Assembly (NCBI GenBank): GCA_964431285.1 | Contig: CAYSJO010000476.1 | Span: forward strand, 1-7,676 | Length of the DNA: 7,676 bases | DNA from: CAUZFZ01 sp964431285 | GTDB lineage: Bacteria; Planctomycetota; Planctomycetia; Planctomycetales; Planctomycetaceae | Direction of reading: 5' to 3' | Shown here: positions 1 through 6,991 of the stretch, piece by piece | Position numbering within the stretch: position 1 is the stretch's first letter | Layout of the letters: each line of letters begins with the position of its first letter | The notes under the pieces: generated by a model | What the model was told of the DNA's origin: nothing | The model's input: the letters and a program-made list of their open reading frames with translations, nothing else | The model's database searches: none | Made by a program: the position numbers and the translations under genes

Positions 1-17
1 GGTCCAGGGAGTGCTGA

Positions 18-160
18 GGGCGTTTCGACCCGAATGAATACCCGCACAACGTCGTCATCCATAAGGGAAAAGGGCACTGGATGGACCGTCAGGACGCAGT
101 TGCTCTCGATTGGATGGCCGAGTACGTGGACCGGAACGTCAACCCGAAATCTGCATTGCC
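18..160 (+). pseudogene. Alpha/beta-hydrolase (esterase/PHB-depolymerase-like) C-terminal remnant
   Basis: Read in frame from base 18, the plus strand gives FDPNEYPHNVVIHKGKGHW, then MDRQDAVALDWMAEYV and NVNPKS. From memory this resembles the stretch around the catalytic histidine of planctomycete alpha/beta hydrolases related to PHB depolymerases and dienelactone hydrolases, where a GKGHWM-like motif is followed by a conserved acidic helix. The histidine of GKGHW would be the catalytic one. The reading frame is broken at base 15 by TGA; the neighbouring frame upstream (VQGVLRAF) joins it sensibly if one base near 22-25 is skipped, so a 1-base indel is likely. After about base 160 the resemblance fades, although the frame stays open to 374 and runs antisense over the end of the glycoside hydrolase gene. 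The upstream part of the gene lies outside the window. Recognition is by motif only, without an alignment; I favour a decayed gene. Confidence 0.5.
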
Positions 161-256
161 ACTTCAGAACACGCCTCCTGTAGTTTGGACGGGAGCCGTT
201 GCCGCGCAGCGGTCGGGAACACTTCGCGATCGCATTGTCACTATATCCCCTTTTCG

Positions 257-3100
257 TTATTCCGTGATATCCATCAACATCACATCCAGGGGCTCGATTT
301 CTCGAGGAAAAGAAATAGGAGTATTATTGATCAACTCGTGTGCTTCCTTCACGTCTTTCTCTATGCAGTTGTGAGTAGAGGAAGAGAGGGGCGACCATTC
401 TTTCCTGATCAGTTTCAGCTTTATCTTCTGCCTGCTCAGGTTAATCAGATAGGCAAGCCGGCGCCCTTCGGACCGTGTTGTCCTGAAATCGATTCCATCA
501 ACAGGATCGCTGGCCATGTCCGTCACACGGTAAGACCTCTCAATTCCGATCTCATCCAGAAAAGCATCGAAAAAATGTTTGTACTGTTGACCCGAGAGGC
601 AGGCCGTCCGGTAGATCCTGCCCTTTCCGATCCGGGACATCTTAACCGGGAAACCCGCCACTGAGATGTCTTCCGCCTTTGAGAACAACTCCGATACATC
701 CCTTTTCTGGCCCCGTTCGTCATGGCCCAGGCTGTCGCCGATCATCAATGCCGTGCCGCCTGATTCCAGATACTCCTTGAAGCTGTTGACGGTCTCATCA
801 ACAACATGATCGGCTGCGGGTACTATCAGGAGTTTACGTCCCTTCAATTGTCCTTTCCCGATCTGCCGTTCCGATAGAAAACCGTAGTTCATATCCAGGC
901 AGAACAGGCCGAAATGCACGTGCTTTAGCTGTTGCATTGACAGTGAACTGGTCGAATTCGTCTTGCTCTTTAACTCATCAGGCACGCGGCCTAACGACTC
1001 GAACTGTCGCAGTTCCTCGAAATGGGCCTCGTGCTGGAGCTTGGAAGTCATTGAGAACATGATTACCACTTCTCTGCGCGCCTGGTGGAACGCAATCACT
1101 TCCGGCGCCAGCCTCCTGAGGTCCAGGGCCGTTCTGCCGGCTATCTCAACAAAGTAGGGGACGTCCAGCATCTGCCAGCGCCCGCCGCTGGGCGGCGGAG
1201 CGCCGTAGCCCCATGCCCACAGGGTCCCGGCGCTGTTTCCATGCAGATAGGGCAGCCAGAGAGCCGCCCGTATGTATTCTGGCGGCCGTTTCTCCGTCAC
1301 GGTCTCCTGGTAACTCACCTGACCGTTGATCGAAGTAATCGTGTGCCACTCCGAATTGAACAGGGGCTTCCCTGGCGAGAGGTCCCTCATCAGTTCCAGA
1401 TTGGCCACATCCGCGTCCATCGCCCAGTCTCCCCCGGGATAATTGCTCGTCCATCCGTCATAGCCGTTGATGTCGCTCAGCCTTCCGATCTGCTCCCTGT
1501 CGATACCGTCGTCGTGCCCAAATTCTGCCCATGTGGCGCACACCAGCGGCGATTCCCAGAATACAGGGCTCTCCCTGTCGATCTCCCTGACCGCTTGTTT
1601 CATGGAGAGGAAGAACTCCGTCATCCGGTGCTGGTTGAATCTCTGCCAGTCGTACATGCTGGCTTTATTGATCGGCCCGGGATGCTTCGGCCTGACGATC
1701 CGCGTGTCTTCGGGCACGTTGGTCTTCGGCCACCAGTCCGTTCGTCCCTGCGGGGGAATCTCGCCGTCCCGGAAGGACTTGTAATCCGTGCCCCACAGTC
1801 TGTTTAACGCATCGATACCGGAATACTGCGTCTCCAGGAATTCTCCGAAGGCACCGCGGCATAGCTGACAATACCCGGTAAATGAATAGTGAGGCTCGTT
1901 TCCAAGACAGTACCCAAGCAGGTTGGGATGGTCTTTCATGACCCTCGCGATTTCCTTAAGCCAGTCAGCCCACATCTTCTTTGTTTGCGGGTTCACTATG
2001 CAGGCCGCCAGGTAATGGGAGCCGCATGTAAAGCAGGACGGGTGGTCTTTATACATCCAAGGCGCGATATAACAGTGCTCTACGGTGGGATACACAAAGA
2101 TATTGTTGGCCGCGGCAGCCTTCATATACGCGTCCAGCTCCTTCAGCCATTGTTTCGAGAGGCCCTTGCCTTTGACGGGCTGCGTATCTCTCGGGCCGAA
2201 TTCCAACAGTGCCTCGGTGGAATTGAAGCCCAGCGCGGAGTAGAGCTTGAAGTCGGAAAGAGGAAAGCTCCTGCCGAAATTCCCCAGAGAACCGAGGAGC
2301 AATACAGAGCCGTGGCCATCGTGGAGCGCGCCGTTCACGATCCGCAGGCCGCTTGTGCCCTGCTCCGGGACGCGCATCTGCCTCGATGGGTACTTGATCC
2401 ATTCTTTTGTCTGCGCGTTCGATTTCTCCATCGACGCCAGGACATAATTCAACTGCCAGTTCAGCTTGAAGTACTCTCTTTTCCCAGTCCCAAGTTCCGA
2501 CTGGATCAATCTCTCAAATAGTTTGCTGAGTGCCCAGGAGGTTTGCGGATATGAGATGTCGATACCCTTGCCTGCTGCCATGTCCAGCATCAACTGCAGC
2601 CTGTTACTCATTCGCTTCATTCTTGCCAGCTTCGCTTGTAGATACTCCCTGTCCAGGACGGCAACGAAGATGACCTTCTCCTCGACGATCTTGTCTCCTC
2701 GATAGACCCGCGCCTGTATCCTGTAGTCGCCTGCGGATGTTTTCGCTGCATCAACCAGGAACGGGATTGCGTTGAATCCAGCCTTCAGCTTCAGGTCTTT
2801 TTCATTCAGGACTATTGTGTTATCTGACTCATCCGTAGCCTGAAACCGGACCGAGTAGTCCCCTGTCTCTTTGAGCGTCGTGATATGGAGGAGTGTCTCT
2901 ACCGTCTCGCCCGTCTCATAAAAAGACTTCTCCCCACCAAGTGAGTACACACAGCTGGTGAAATGTCCTTGTTCACCCGCGAAAGCAATCGGTGTCAGCC
3001 GTGACTCAGAGGACACCATCAGCAAGCACAACACTCCCACGATCAACCGTACGTACCCGAAACCATGAGTGGTCCCTTTTTTCAGCATGTTCTTGCACAC
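257..3100 (-). CDS. Secreted GH42-like glycoside hydrolase (beta-galactosidase-like), 947 aa
   Basis: Probably an exported enzyme that hydrolyses beta-linked sugars by a retaining mechanism. An N-terminal signal peptide is visible (Lys-Lys, hydrophobic stretch about residues 18-30, likely cleavage after AFA near 41). Residues about 45-150 look like a beta-sandwich, 150-230 are helical, and 285-660 form the barrel. LGNEP supplies the likely acid/base Glu402 and FNSEWH the likely nucleophile Glu584. The stretch from GEFLETQYSGIDALNRLWGT is typical of GH42, where a small helical region follows the acid/base. Cysteine pairs C356-C359 and C411-C414 could bind zinc, as cysteines do in some GH42 enzymes. 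Residues about 665-850 resemble the GH42 trimerisation (glutamine-amidotransferase-like) domain; the rest is a short beta domain. At 947 residues it is longer than classical GH42 (about 650-700), mainly at the N-terminus. The start is GTG at 3100; ATG at 3088 is equally possible, and neither has a clear Shine-Dalgarno. Substrate cannot be told from sequence. Confidence 0.8.
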   Translation of the reverse strand: MCKNMLKKGTTHGFGYVRLIVGVLCLLMVSSESRLTPIAFAGEQGHFTSCVYSLGGEKSFYETGETVETLLHITTLKETGDYSVRFQATDESDNTIVLNEKDLKLKAGFNAIPFLVDAAKTSAGDYRIQARVYRGDKIVEEKVIFVAVLDREYLQAKLARMKRMSNRLQLMLDMAAGKGIDISYPQTSWALSKLFERLIQSELGTGKREYFKLNWQLNYVLASMEKSNAQTKEWIKYPSRQMRVPEQGTSGLRIVNGALHDGHGSVLLLGSLGNFGRSFPLSDFKLYSALGFNSTEALLEFGPRDTQPVKGKGLSKQWLKELDAYMKAAAANNIFVYPTVEHCYIAPWMYKDHPSCFTCGSHYLAACIVNPQTKKMWADWLKEIARVMKDHPNLLGYCLGNEPHYSFTGYCQLCRGAFGEFLETQYSGIDALNRLWGTDYKSFRDGEIPPQGRTDWWPKTNVPEDTRIVRPKHPGPINKASMYDWQRFNQHRMTEFFLSMKQAVREIDRESPVFWESPLVCATWAEFGHDDGIDREQIGRLSDINGYDGWTSNYPGGDWAMDADVANLELMRDLSPGKPLFNSEWHTITSINGQVSYQETVTEKRPPEYIRAALWLPYLHGNSAGTLWAWGYGAPPPSGGRWQMLDVPYFVEIAGRTALDLRRLAPEVIAFHQARREVVIMFSMTSKLQHEAHFEELRQFESLGRVPDELKSKTNSTSSLSMQQLKHVHFGLFCLDMNYGFLSERQIGKGQLKGRKLLIVPAADHVVDETVNSFKEYLESGGTALMIGDSLGHDERGQKRDVSELFSKAEDISVAGFPVKMSRIGKGRIYRTACLSGQQYKHFFDAFLDEIGIERSYRVTDMASDPVDGIDFRTTRSEGRRLAYLINLSRQKIKLKLIRKEWSPLSSSTHNCIEKDVKEAHELINNTPISFPREIEPLDVMLMDITE

Positions 3101-3158
3101 TTTATGTTGAGGTTGTAATCACACCGGCAGCATGAGCCGGCGCTGGTCACTGCTCTGA

Positions 3159-3320
3159 GTTCGCCGTGAACTGATTCTGGCTTGGGATCCGGGATCATTG
3201 GGCATCTTCCCGGCTGGTTCAGCGACCGGCCACCCGAACTTCGCTGGATACAATGTCATCGCCGACGAAACGGCGAAGTACCTCGCCGAAATTATAAGAA
3301 AGTCGGACGGAAACGCGTAA
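3159..3320 (+). pseudogene. Possible SGNH/GDSL-type esterase C-terminal remnant
   Basis: In the gap between the two large genes, the plus strand is open from 3159 (after TGA at 3156-3158) to TAA at 3318-3320. It contains GHPNFAGYNVIADETAKYL followed by a short charged tail. This resembles the end of SGNH/GDSL hydrolases, where a D-x-x-H-P-N motif carries the catalytic Asp and His and is followed by a GY and a terminal helix. Here the position expected for Asp holds Ala (ATGHPN), and nothing upstream in any plus frame continues the protein, so it could not be active. It may be the debris of a gene once transcribed towards the DUF1501 gene. The match is short and from memory; a chance open frame is a real alternative. 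Confidence 0.33.
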
Positions 3321-3373
3321 CCGGTGCGACCGCGTCTGGCATCGCCGTGCTTGGATGACACAAGCCCGGAAAT

Positions 3374-3391
3374 GAAACAGGTCCCAGTTTC
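3374..3391. repeat. Short imperfect inverted repeat after the DUF1501 stop codon
   Basis: GAAAC and GTTTC are separated by eight bases immediately downstream of the DUF1501 stop codon (3392-3394 on the minus strand). The stem is only 5 bp and there is no U-tract, so it is a poor intrinsic terminator. It may be a chance repeat or part of a small dispersed element. Confidence 0.2.
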
Positions 3392-4837
3392 TTAGTGAAT
3401 AATGTCGGTGATTGGCCGTCCAATCTCGCGTTCCAGACGTTTGCGTCTAGGGATTGCCATGCGATGGGGATCCAGGCCGAGTTGGTGCAACACAGTTGCG
3501 TGAATGTCATTGACGAAGTGTCGATTCTCCACTGCATGAAAACCCAACTCGTCGGTCGCACCATGTGCGATGCCTCCTTTGATGCCACCGCCGGCCAGCC
3601 AGACCGTGAACCCATACGGATGATGATCTCGTCCGTCGCTGTGCTGTGAACCCGGTGTGCGTCCAAATTCACTGGCCCATACGACGAGTGTTTCGTCCAG
3701 CAGTCCCCGCTGTTTGAGATCTTTGAGCAGGGCTCCGATCGGTTGATCAACCTGTTTTGTCATCTTTGAATGACCGGCCTTAAGCCCCTTGTGGGCGTCC
3801 CAGCTTCCGGCTCCGCCGTTGCTGCCGTGATACACCTGTACAAAGCGGACACCCTGCGCGACAAGCCGACGTGCCGTCAGCATCTGTCGACCGAACGTCT
3901 GAGTTTCGTTGTGATTCAGTCCGTAGGCATTGTGTGTCCGTTTCGATTCCTGATCGAGATTGACGACTTCTGGAATTGCCGTTTGCATGCGAGACGCGAG
4001 TTCGTAGGCACGGGTCCGGACCAGGATTGCCTTGTCATCGGGATTGCGATCGGAGGTCAACGTGTTGAGCTGACGCAGAAGATCCATCTGCCGTCGTTGC
4101 TCTTCAACAAAGACGCCCTCTTCGGGTGAGAGATACGGCATGCTGCTCTTCGCACTCACCTGCAGCGGGACGCTGTCGTACTGGGGTCCGAGATAATTGG
4201 CTCGATGTGCCTCTCTCCCACCGCAACAGTCCGCCAGTGGGGTTCCCATCACAACGAACTCGGGAAGGTTTTCATTGAGCGAGCCGAGTCCGTAATTCGC
4301 CCACGAACGGATCGTCGGGAAGAAGCCATCGACGCGATGCCGTCCGGTGTGGAACTGGAGCTGAGCGCCGTGATTGCTGTCCTCAGTCCACATTGAGCGA
4401 ACCAGACACAGGTCGTCGGCCGACTCGGCCAGGTGCGGCCACCATTCGCTGATTTCGAGTCCGCTTTCGCCGTGCCGCTTGAAACCGACCTGCAGTGGGT
4501 AGCACTCCGTTCGAACGAAACCGTTGTTCGGGTCGAATGCAACGACACGCTCGTTTTCGAGATACGGCGATTTCAACACCTTGGCAAACGGAGTCTCCGC
4601 GATCGTCTTACCGGCGAATCTGTTGAGTGCCGGCTTATTATCAAACGACTCAAGATGAGATGCGCCACCAATCATGAAGAGCCAGATCACGCTCTTCGCC
4701 TGCGGCGTTATTTGCGTTAGTTGCCGCAGCGAGGAATCGGCCAGTGGTGCCGAAACGGAGTCCCGTGCGAGCATGGCGGACAGAGCGACTCCGCCGAACC
4801 CGAGGCCGAGTTCACTGAGGAACGCACGACGACGCAT
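3392..4837 (-). CDS. DUF1501 family protein, Tat-exported
   Basis: A full-length DUF1501 protein of 481 residues. The family is distantly related in fold to sulfatases and alkaline phosphatases, is greatly expanded in planctomycetes, and has no established reaction. The N-terminus is RRRAFLSELGLG followed by an Ala/Gly-rich hydrophobic stretch and SVSA, a Tat-type signal with probable cleavage near residue 30. Family motifs appear in order: GGASHLESFDNKP (57-69), HGESGLEISEWWPHLA (122-137), a WDAH near 346-349, ASEFGRTP (388-395), GRDHHP (402-407), and DIHATVLHQLGLD (444-456). The conserved His/Asp residues in these are candidates for metal binding. The ATG at 4837 is the only sensible start: an in-frame TAA lies at 4865-4867. 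No strong Shine-Dalgarno precedes it. It follows the PSD1 stop by 100 bases, as is common for PSD1-DUF1501 operons. Unlike its partner it shows no damage. Confidence 0.93.
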   Translation of the reverse strand: MRRRAFLSELGLGFGGVALSAMLARDSVSAPLADSSLRQLTQITPQAKSVIWLFMIGGASHLESFDNKPALNRFAGKTIAETPFAKVLKSPYLENERVVAFDPNNGFVRTECYPLQVGFKRHGESGLEISEWWPHLAESADDLCLVRSMWTEDSNHGAQLQFHTGRHRVDGFFPTIRSWANYGLGSLNENLPEFVVMGTPLADCCGGREAHRANYLGPQYDSVPLQVSAKSSMPYLSPEEGVFVEEQRRQMDLLRQLNTLTSDRNPDDKAILVRTRAYELASRMQTAIPEVVNLDQESKRTHNAYGLNHNETQTFGRQMLTARRLVAQGVRFVQVYHGSNGGAGSWDAHKGLKAGHSKMTKQVDQPIGALLKDLKQRGLLDETLVVWASEFGRTPGSQHSDGRDHHPYGFTVWLAGGGIKGGIAHGATDELGFHAVENRHFVNDIHATVLHQLGLDPHRMAIPRRKRLEREIGRPITDIIH

Positions 4838-4937
4838 ACTGTCGCTCGGGACCGGTGCCTCTGCTTAGTCGATTCGATTATTCATTTCGTGTTCCAGTTT
4901 CCGCGATATTCCTGGTGCCACCATCGTCGTCTGTGGT

Positions 4938-5921
4938 CTACCTCACCGAGACGAAATCGTTGTGTTTCATTAGGACCTGCACGAGGTTTTCCCTCGCTCG
5001 TTCCAGTGGATCGGATGACGGTTTGATCTTCGGCACCGTCCCGCCTGCAAATGTCTGGAGCCTGGACGGATCGGACAGTGTCTCCGCCTGCTCTTTCAGA
5101 AATACCACACAGGCTGCCCGTTCTTCATTCGTCGGTGGCCGGGACAGAGTCTGCAGGAATACCTCCGTAACAAACTGTGAATTGCCAACCGCGCCTCCCT
5201 GACTCACTTCTCTCCACAACTCCCGGGCCAGAAGCCGGGAGCTGCCAAGGGACAGCGAACTGTTTGCCAGGGCCAGGGCCTGTTGAGGGATGATACTTTC
5301 GGAACGGCGGTAACACTCGTTCGGACTTGCTGCGTCAAACAGGACAAGCATCGTCATCTGCTTTTCGTACGCGTGCCGCAGATAGATGCTGCGGCGGCGC
5401 GATTCTTCACCTTTGCGGAAGCCAATGTCCGCTCCACCTCGCTGGTCGTCGAGTTGGCCGGAGACTGCCAGCACACTGTCGCAAATGATCTCCGCATCCA
5501 GCCGACGGACGTTCGTCCGCCACAACAGCCGGTTGTCCCCGTCAATGTCTCGATTGTGATCAGCTCTGGGCAATGGGGCCGACGATGCAAGTTGCCAGGC
5601 TCGTGAATTGACGATCAGGCGGTGCAGGTGCTTCATGCTCCAGTCATGCTCCATGAACTCGACCGCCAGCCAGTCGAGTAATGCCGCATGTTCTGGCCGT
5701 GGACTACGCAGCCCGAAGTCGAAGACGGTCTGGACGATCGGCTGGCCAAAATGCCGCATCCAGATGTGATTGACAGCGACCCTCGCGGTCAGCGGATTGT
5801 CCTTCGACGTTATCCACCGCGCCAGCGCTAACCGACGACCACTGCTGGGTCTCGGATACTGTTTCCCCAATGGCGTGTAGGCCGCATCTGTTTTTTTGAC
5901 CGCTTCCCGTGCTGCGTTCAA
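4938..5921 (-). CDS. PSD1 protein, 3' portion: DUF1553 domain
   Basis: The C-terminal half of a PSD1-type planctomycete protein. The frame is open from 5957, just after TGA at 5958-5960; TTG at 5921 is the first plausible start. DUF1553 hallmarks are seen in order: GRRLALARWITSKDNPLTA, RVAVNHIWMRHFGQPIV, VFDFGLRSPRPEHAALLDWL, WSMKHLHRLIVNSRAWQ, RRLDAEIICDSVLAVSGQLD, RRRSIYLRHAYEKQ, and the end NDFVSVR. Function is undefined; a role with DUF1501 proteins and sulfatases in polysaccharide breakdown has been suggested from gene context. The stop of the upstream piece (TGA 5918-5920) overlaps this TTG as TTGA, so coupled reinitiation is conceivable. More likely both pieces are one gene, joined by a -1 frame change near 5945-5951: the upstream frame then continues as KKELAAASQALNAAREAV with no loss of pattern. 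It is therefore not an independent gene. Confidence 0.85.
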   Translation of the reverse strand: MNAAREAVKKTDAAYTPLGKQYPRPSSGRRLALARWITSKDNPLTARVAVNHIWMRHFGQPIVQTVFDFGLRSPRPEHAALLDWLAVEFMEHDWSMKHLHRLIVNSRAWQLASSAPLPRADHNRDIDGDNRLLWRTNVRRLDAEIICDSVLAVSGQLDDQRGGADIGFRKGEESRRRSIYLRHAYEKQMTMLVLFDAASPNECYRRSESIIPQQALALANSSLSLGSSRLLARELWREVSQGGAVGNSQFVTEVFLQTLSRPPTNEERAACVVFLKEQAETLSDPSRLQTFAGGTVPKIKPSSDPLERARENLVQVLMKHNDFVSVR

Positions 5922-6745
5922 CGCCTGGCTGGCAGCAGCCAGTTCTTTTTTGATTTCTCAATCGTGTCCTGCTTCTTTTTCTGGTCCTTCACGTCGCTCG
6001 ATTCAGCAGCTGCGACTGCCGACGTTTTCTGCGCAACCGTCAGCTCGGCCTGTCCGACCCGCAGTTGGCGCTCCGCATTTGCCGCGGTTACTGCCAGCCG
6101 CTGCGCCCCGTCATCTCCTTTGCCGTTGCTCGGACTGCACTTCGCACGGTCGGCAGCTAATCGTGCTTCGAGTGAGTTCAGCCTCAATCGCGCAGCCGTG
6201 TGTTGCAGCTCAAGCAGTTCTCCTTCCACGCTTGAGAGCCGTGCTTTCTGGTCGTCGAGCTTCTTCGCTGCACTCACAAGACGGCTTCGCGCCGCAGCAA
6301 GCTGCTCCTCGACGATGAAATCAGTGAGGGCCGGATACCAGGCCTCTACAGGCAGTGAAACAGCTTGCGGCTGGTGGTCCCCACCTGGCACCGCCGGTAC
6401 GGCAGGCTGCATTGGACTGTCCTTGTCGGGATGCTTTTCGTTTCCTCGTTCGTAGAGAAATGTCTCGGCTTTCAGGTCAGCGTCAAAAATGCGTGGCAGG
6501 CCGTCCTGCATGATATTCGGCTGGCCCGGAACACGATCTGTCCGCACATTGTGCGGCTCGAAAATCGCTCGGAACTGGTAGTAGGCCGTCTGCGAAACCG
6601 GATCGAATTTGTGGTCGTGACAGCGGGCGCAGTTGAGCGTCATTTCAAGGAAGGCTTTGGCCATGTGCTCGACGGTCGCGTCGAGCCAGATGTTCCGGTT
6701 GCTCTTGTGATAGTTGCGAGCCAGAAAACCGGTCGCTCTTCTCGA
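5918..6745 (-). pseudogene. PSD1 protein, 5'-truncated portion: end of DUF1549 plus coiled coil
   Basis: This piece holds the end of DUF1549 and the linker that leads into DUF1553. The frame opens after TAG at 6746-6748 and reads ATGFLARNYHKSNRNIWLD, then TVEHMAKAFLEMTLNCARCH and DHKFDPVSQTAYYQFRA. The CxxCHDHKFDP block and the FEPHNVR that follows are diagnostic of DUF1549. Next comes about 150 residues rich in Ala, Glu, Lys and Gln with heptad-like spacing, probably a coiled coil, as many PSD1 proteins have here. The first 300 or so residues of a normal PSD1 (export signal, cytochrome c-like domain with its own CxxCH, start of DUF1549) are absent and replaced by transposase sequence. An internal ATG exists at 6664 but would begin inside a conserved domain. 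The frame ends at TGA 5918-5920 in an unlikely sequence (NWLLPARR), the result of the frame change at the A run. Confidence 0.8.
5925..5951 (-). other. Candidate -1 frameshift site: A_AAA_AAG plus hairpin
   Basis: On the minus strand the upstream PSD1 frame reads TCA AAA AAG, so the heptamer A_AAA_AAG (5951-5945) sits in the phase needed for tandem -1 slippage. Two bases later comes a perfect hairpin, CTGGCTG-CTGC-CAGCCAG (5942-5925, 7 bp stem). A -1 shift joins the two PSD1 pieces exactly. Known bacterial sites such as dnaX have a longer spacer, commonly 5-9 bases, and an upstream Shine-Dalgarno-like element; here only an AGGA about 15 bases upstream is seen. A one-base deletion in the A run explains the data equally well. 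Confidence 0.4.
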
Positions 6746-6966
6746 CTACAGGTCTGATCGAGGAAGTGTTCCGTCTGCTCCGCGACCCAAGCTGAATTCG
6801 GATGCTCGGTCGACGTCGAGCAGATCACTTCACGCGTCTTCATGCACAGAAACACGAGCACATACATCTGCTTCAGACCTTTGGCCGTCTCCGTTACATT
6901 CTCGACGTCGGTTAAGTGCTCTGCTGAGAACCCACAGTTGCGCTGAACCCACGGCTCGTTCGCTGC
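6722..6966 (-). mobile_element. Integrase-core (rve-type) transposase fragment
   Basis: A third minus-strand frame, open through this interval, reads TDVENVTETAKGLKQMYV, then LVFLCMKTREVICSTSTEHP and NSAWVAEQTEHFLDQT. This pattern (beta strand with YVLVF, TRxV, HPN..WV.EQ, FL) is that of the first half of the integrase catalytic core in transposases of several insertion-sequence groups found in planctomycetes. Only about 80 residues are present: the N-terminal DNA-binding part, the DDE residues of the second half and any stop codon of its own are missing. It lies exactly between the end of the unrecognised gene and the point where PSD1 homology begins; its frame passes over both junctions. 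It cannot be an active element. Identification is by motif memory; the exact IS family is not determined. Confidence 0.62.
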
Positions 6967-6991
6967 GGCTACGGACCGAGGTAACTGTGGG
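6931..6991. repeat. 9-bp perfect inverted repeat across the transposase junction
   Basis: CCCACAGTT at 6931-6939 is matched by its exact reverse complement AACTGTGGG at 6983-6991, with 43 bases between. One arm is in the last codons of the unrecognised gene, the other in the transposase-like frame, and the boundary of the two lies between them. It could mark a rearrangement point or be chance. Confidence 0.35.

Noticed and set aside
225..235. GCGATCGC palindrome near the end of the glycoside hydrolase as a regulatory or repeat site
   Set aside because: Only one copy was noticed in the window; the motif is a known abundant octamer in cyanobacteria but has no meaning here from a single occurrence.
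200..256. Intrinsic terminator after the glycoside hydrolase
   Set aside because: No GC-rich stem followed by a U-tract is visible downstream of the stop codon at 257.
1085..1807. A 240-codon plus-strand open frame inside the glycoside hydrolase
   Set aside because: It is an antisense shadow of the catalytic barrel; the protein it encodes is rich in Pro, Arg and Val without domain pattern, whereas the minus strand shows clear GH42 motifs.
1889..2521. A 210-codon plus-strand open frame opposite the N-terminal half of the glycoside hydrolase
   Set aside because: Antisense shadow with no known motif; length is explained by the composition of the real gene.
3119..3361. An 80-codon minus-strand open frame between the DUF1501 and glycoside hydrolase genes
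   Set aside because: No recognisable motif, low-complexity basic composition, and the plus strand of the same interval carries a more protein-like sequence. It lies in the same frame as the glycoside hydrolase but is separated from it by TGA.
5504..5521. Palindrome CGGACGTTCGTCCG as a possible operator or terminator
   Set aside because: It lies in the middle of conserved DUF1553 coding sequence (RRTNVRRLD), has no U-tract, and short GC palindromes are expected at this composition.
5964..6455. Plus-strand open frames opposite the PSD1 coiled-coil region
   Set aside because: Rich in Ser, Ala and Arg because they read the complement of an Ala/Glu-rich helix; no independent evidence for coding.
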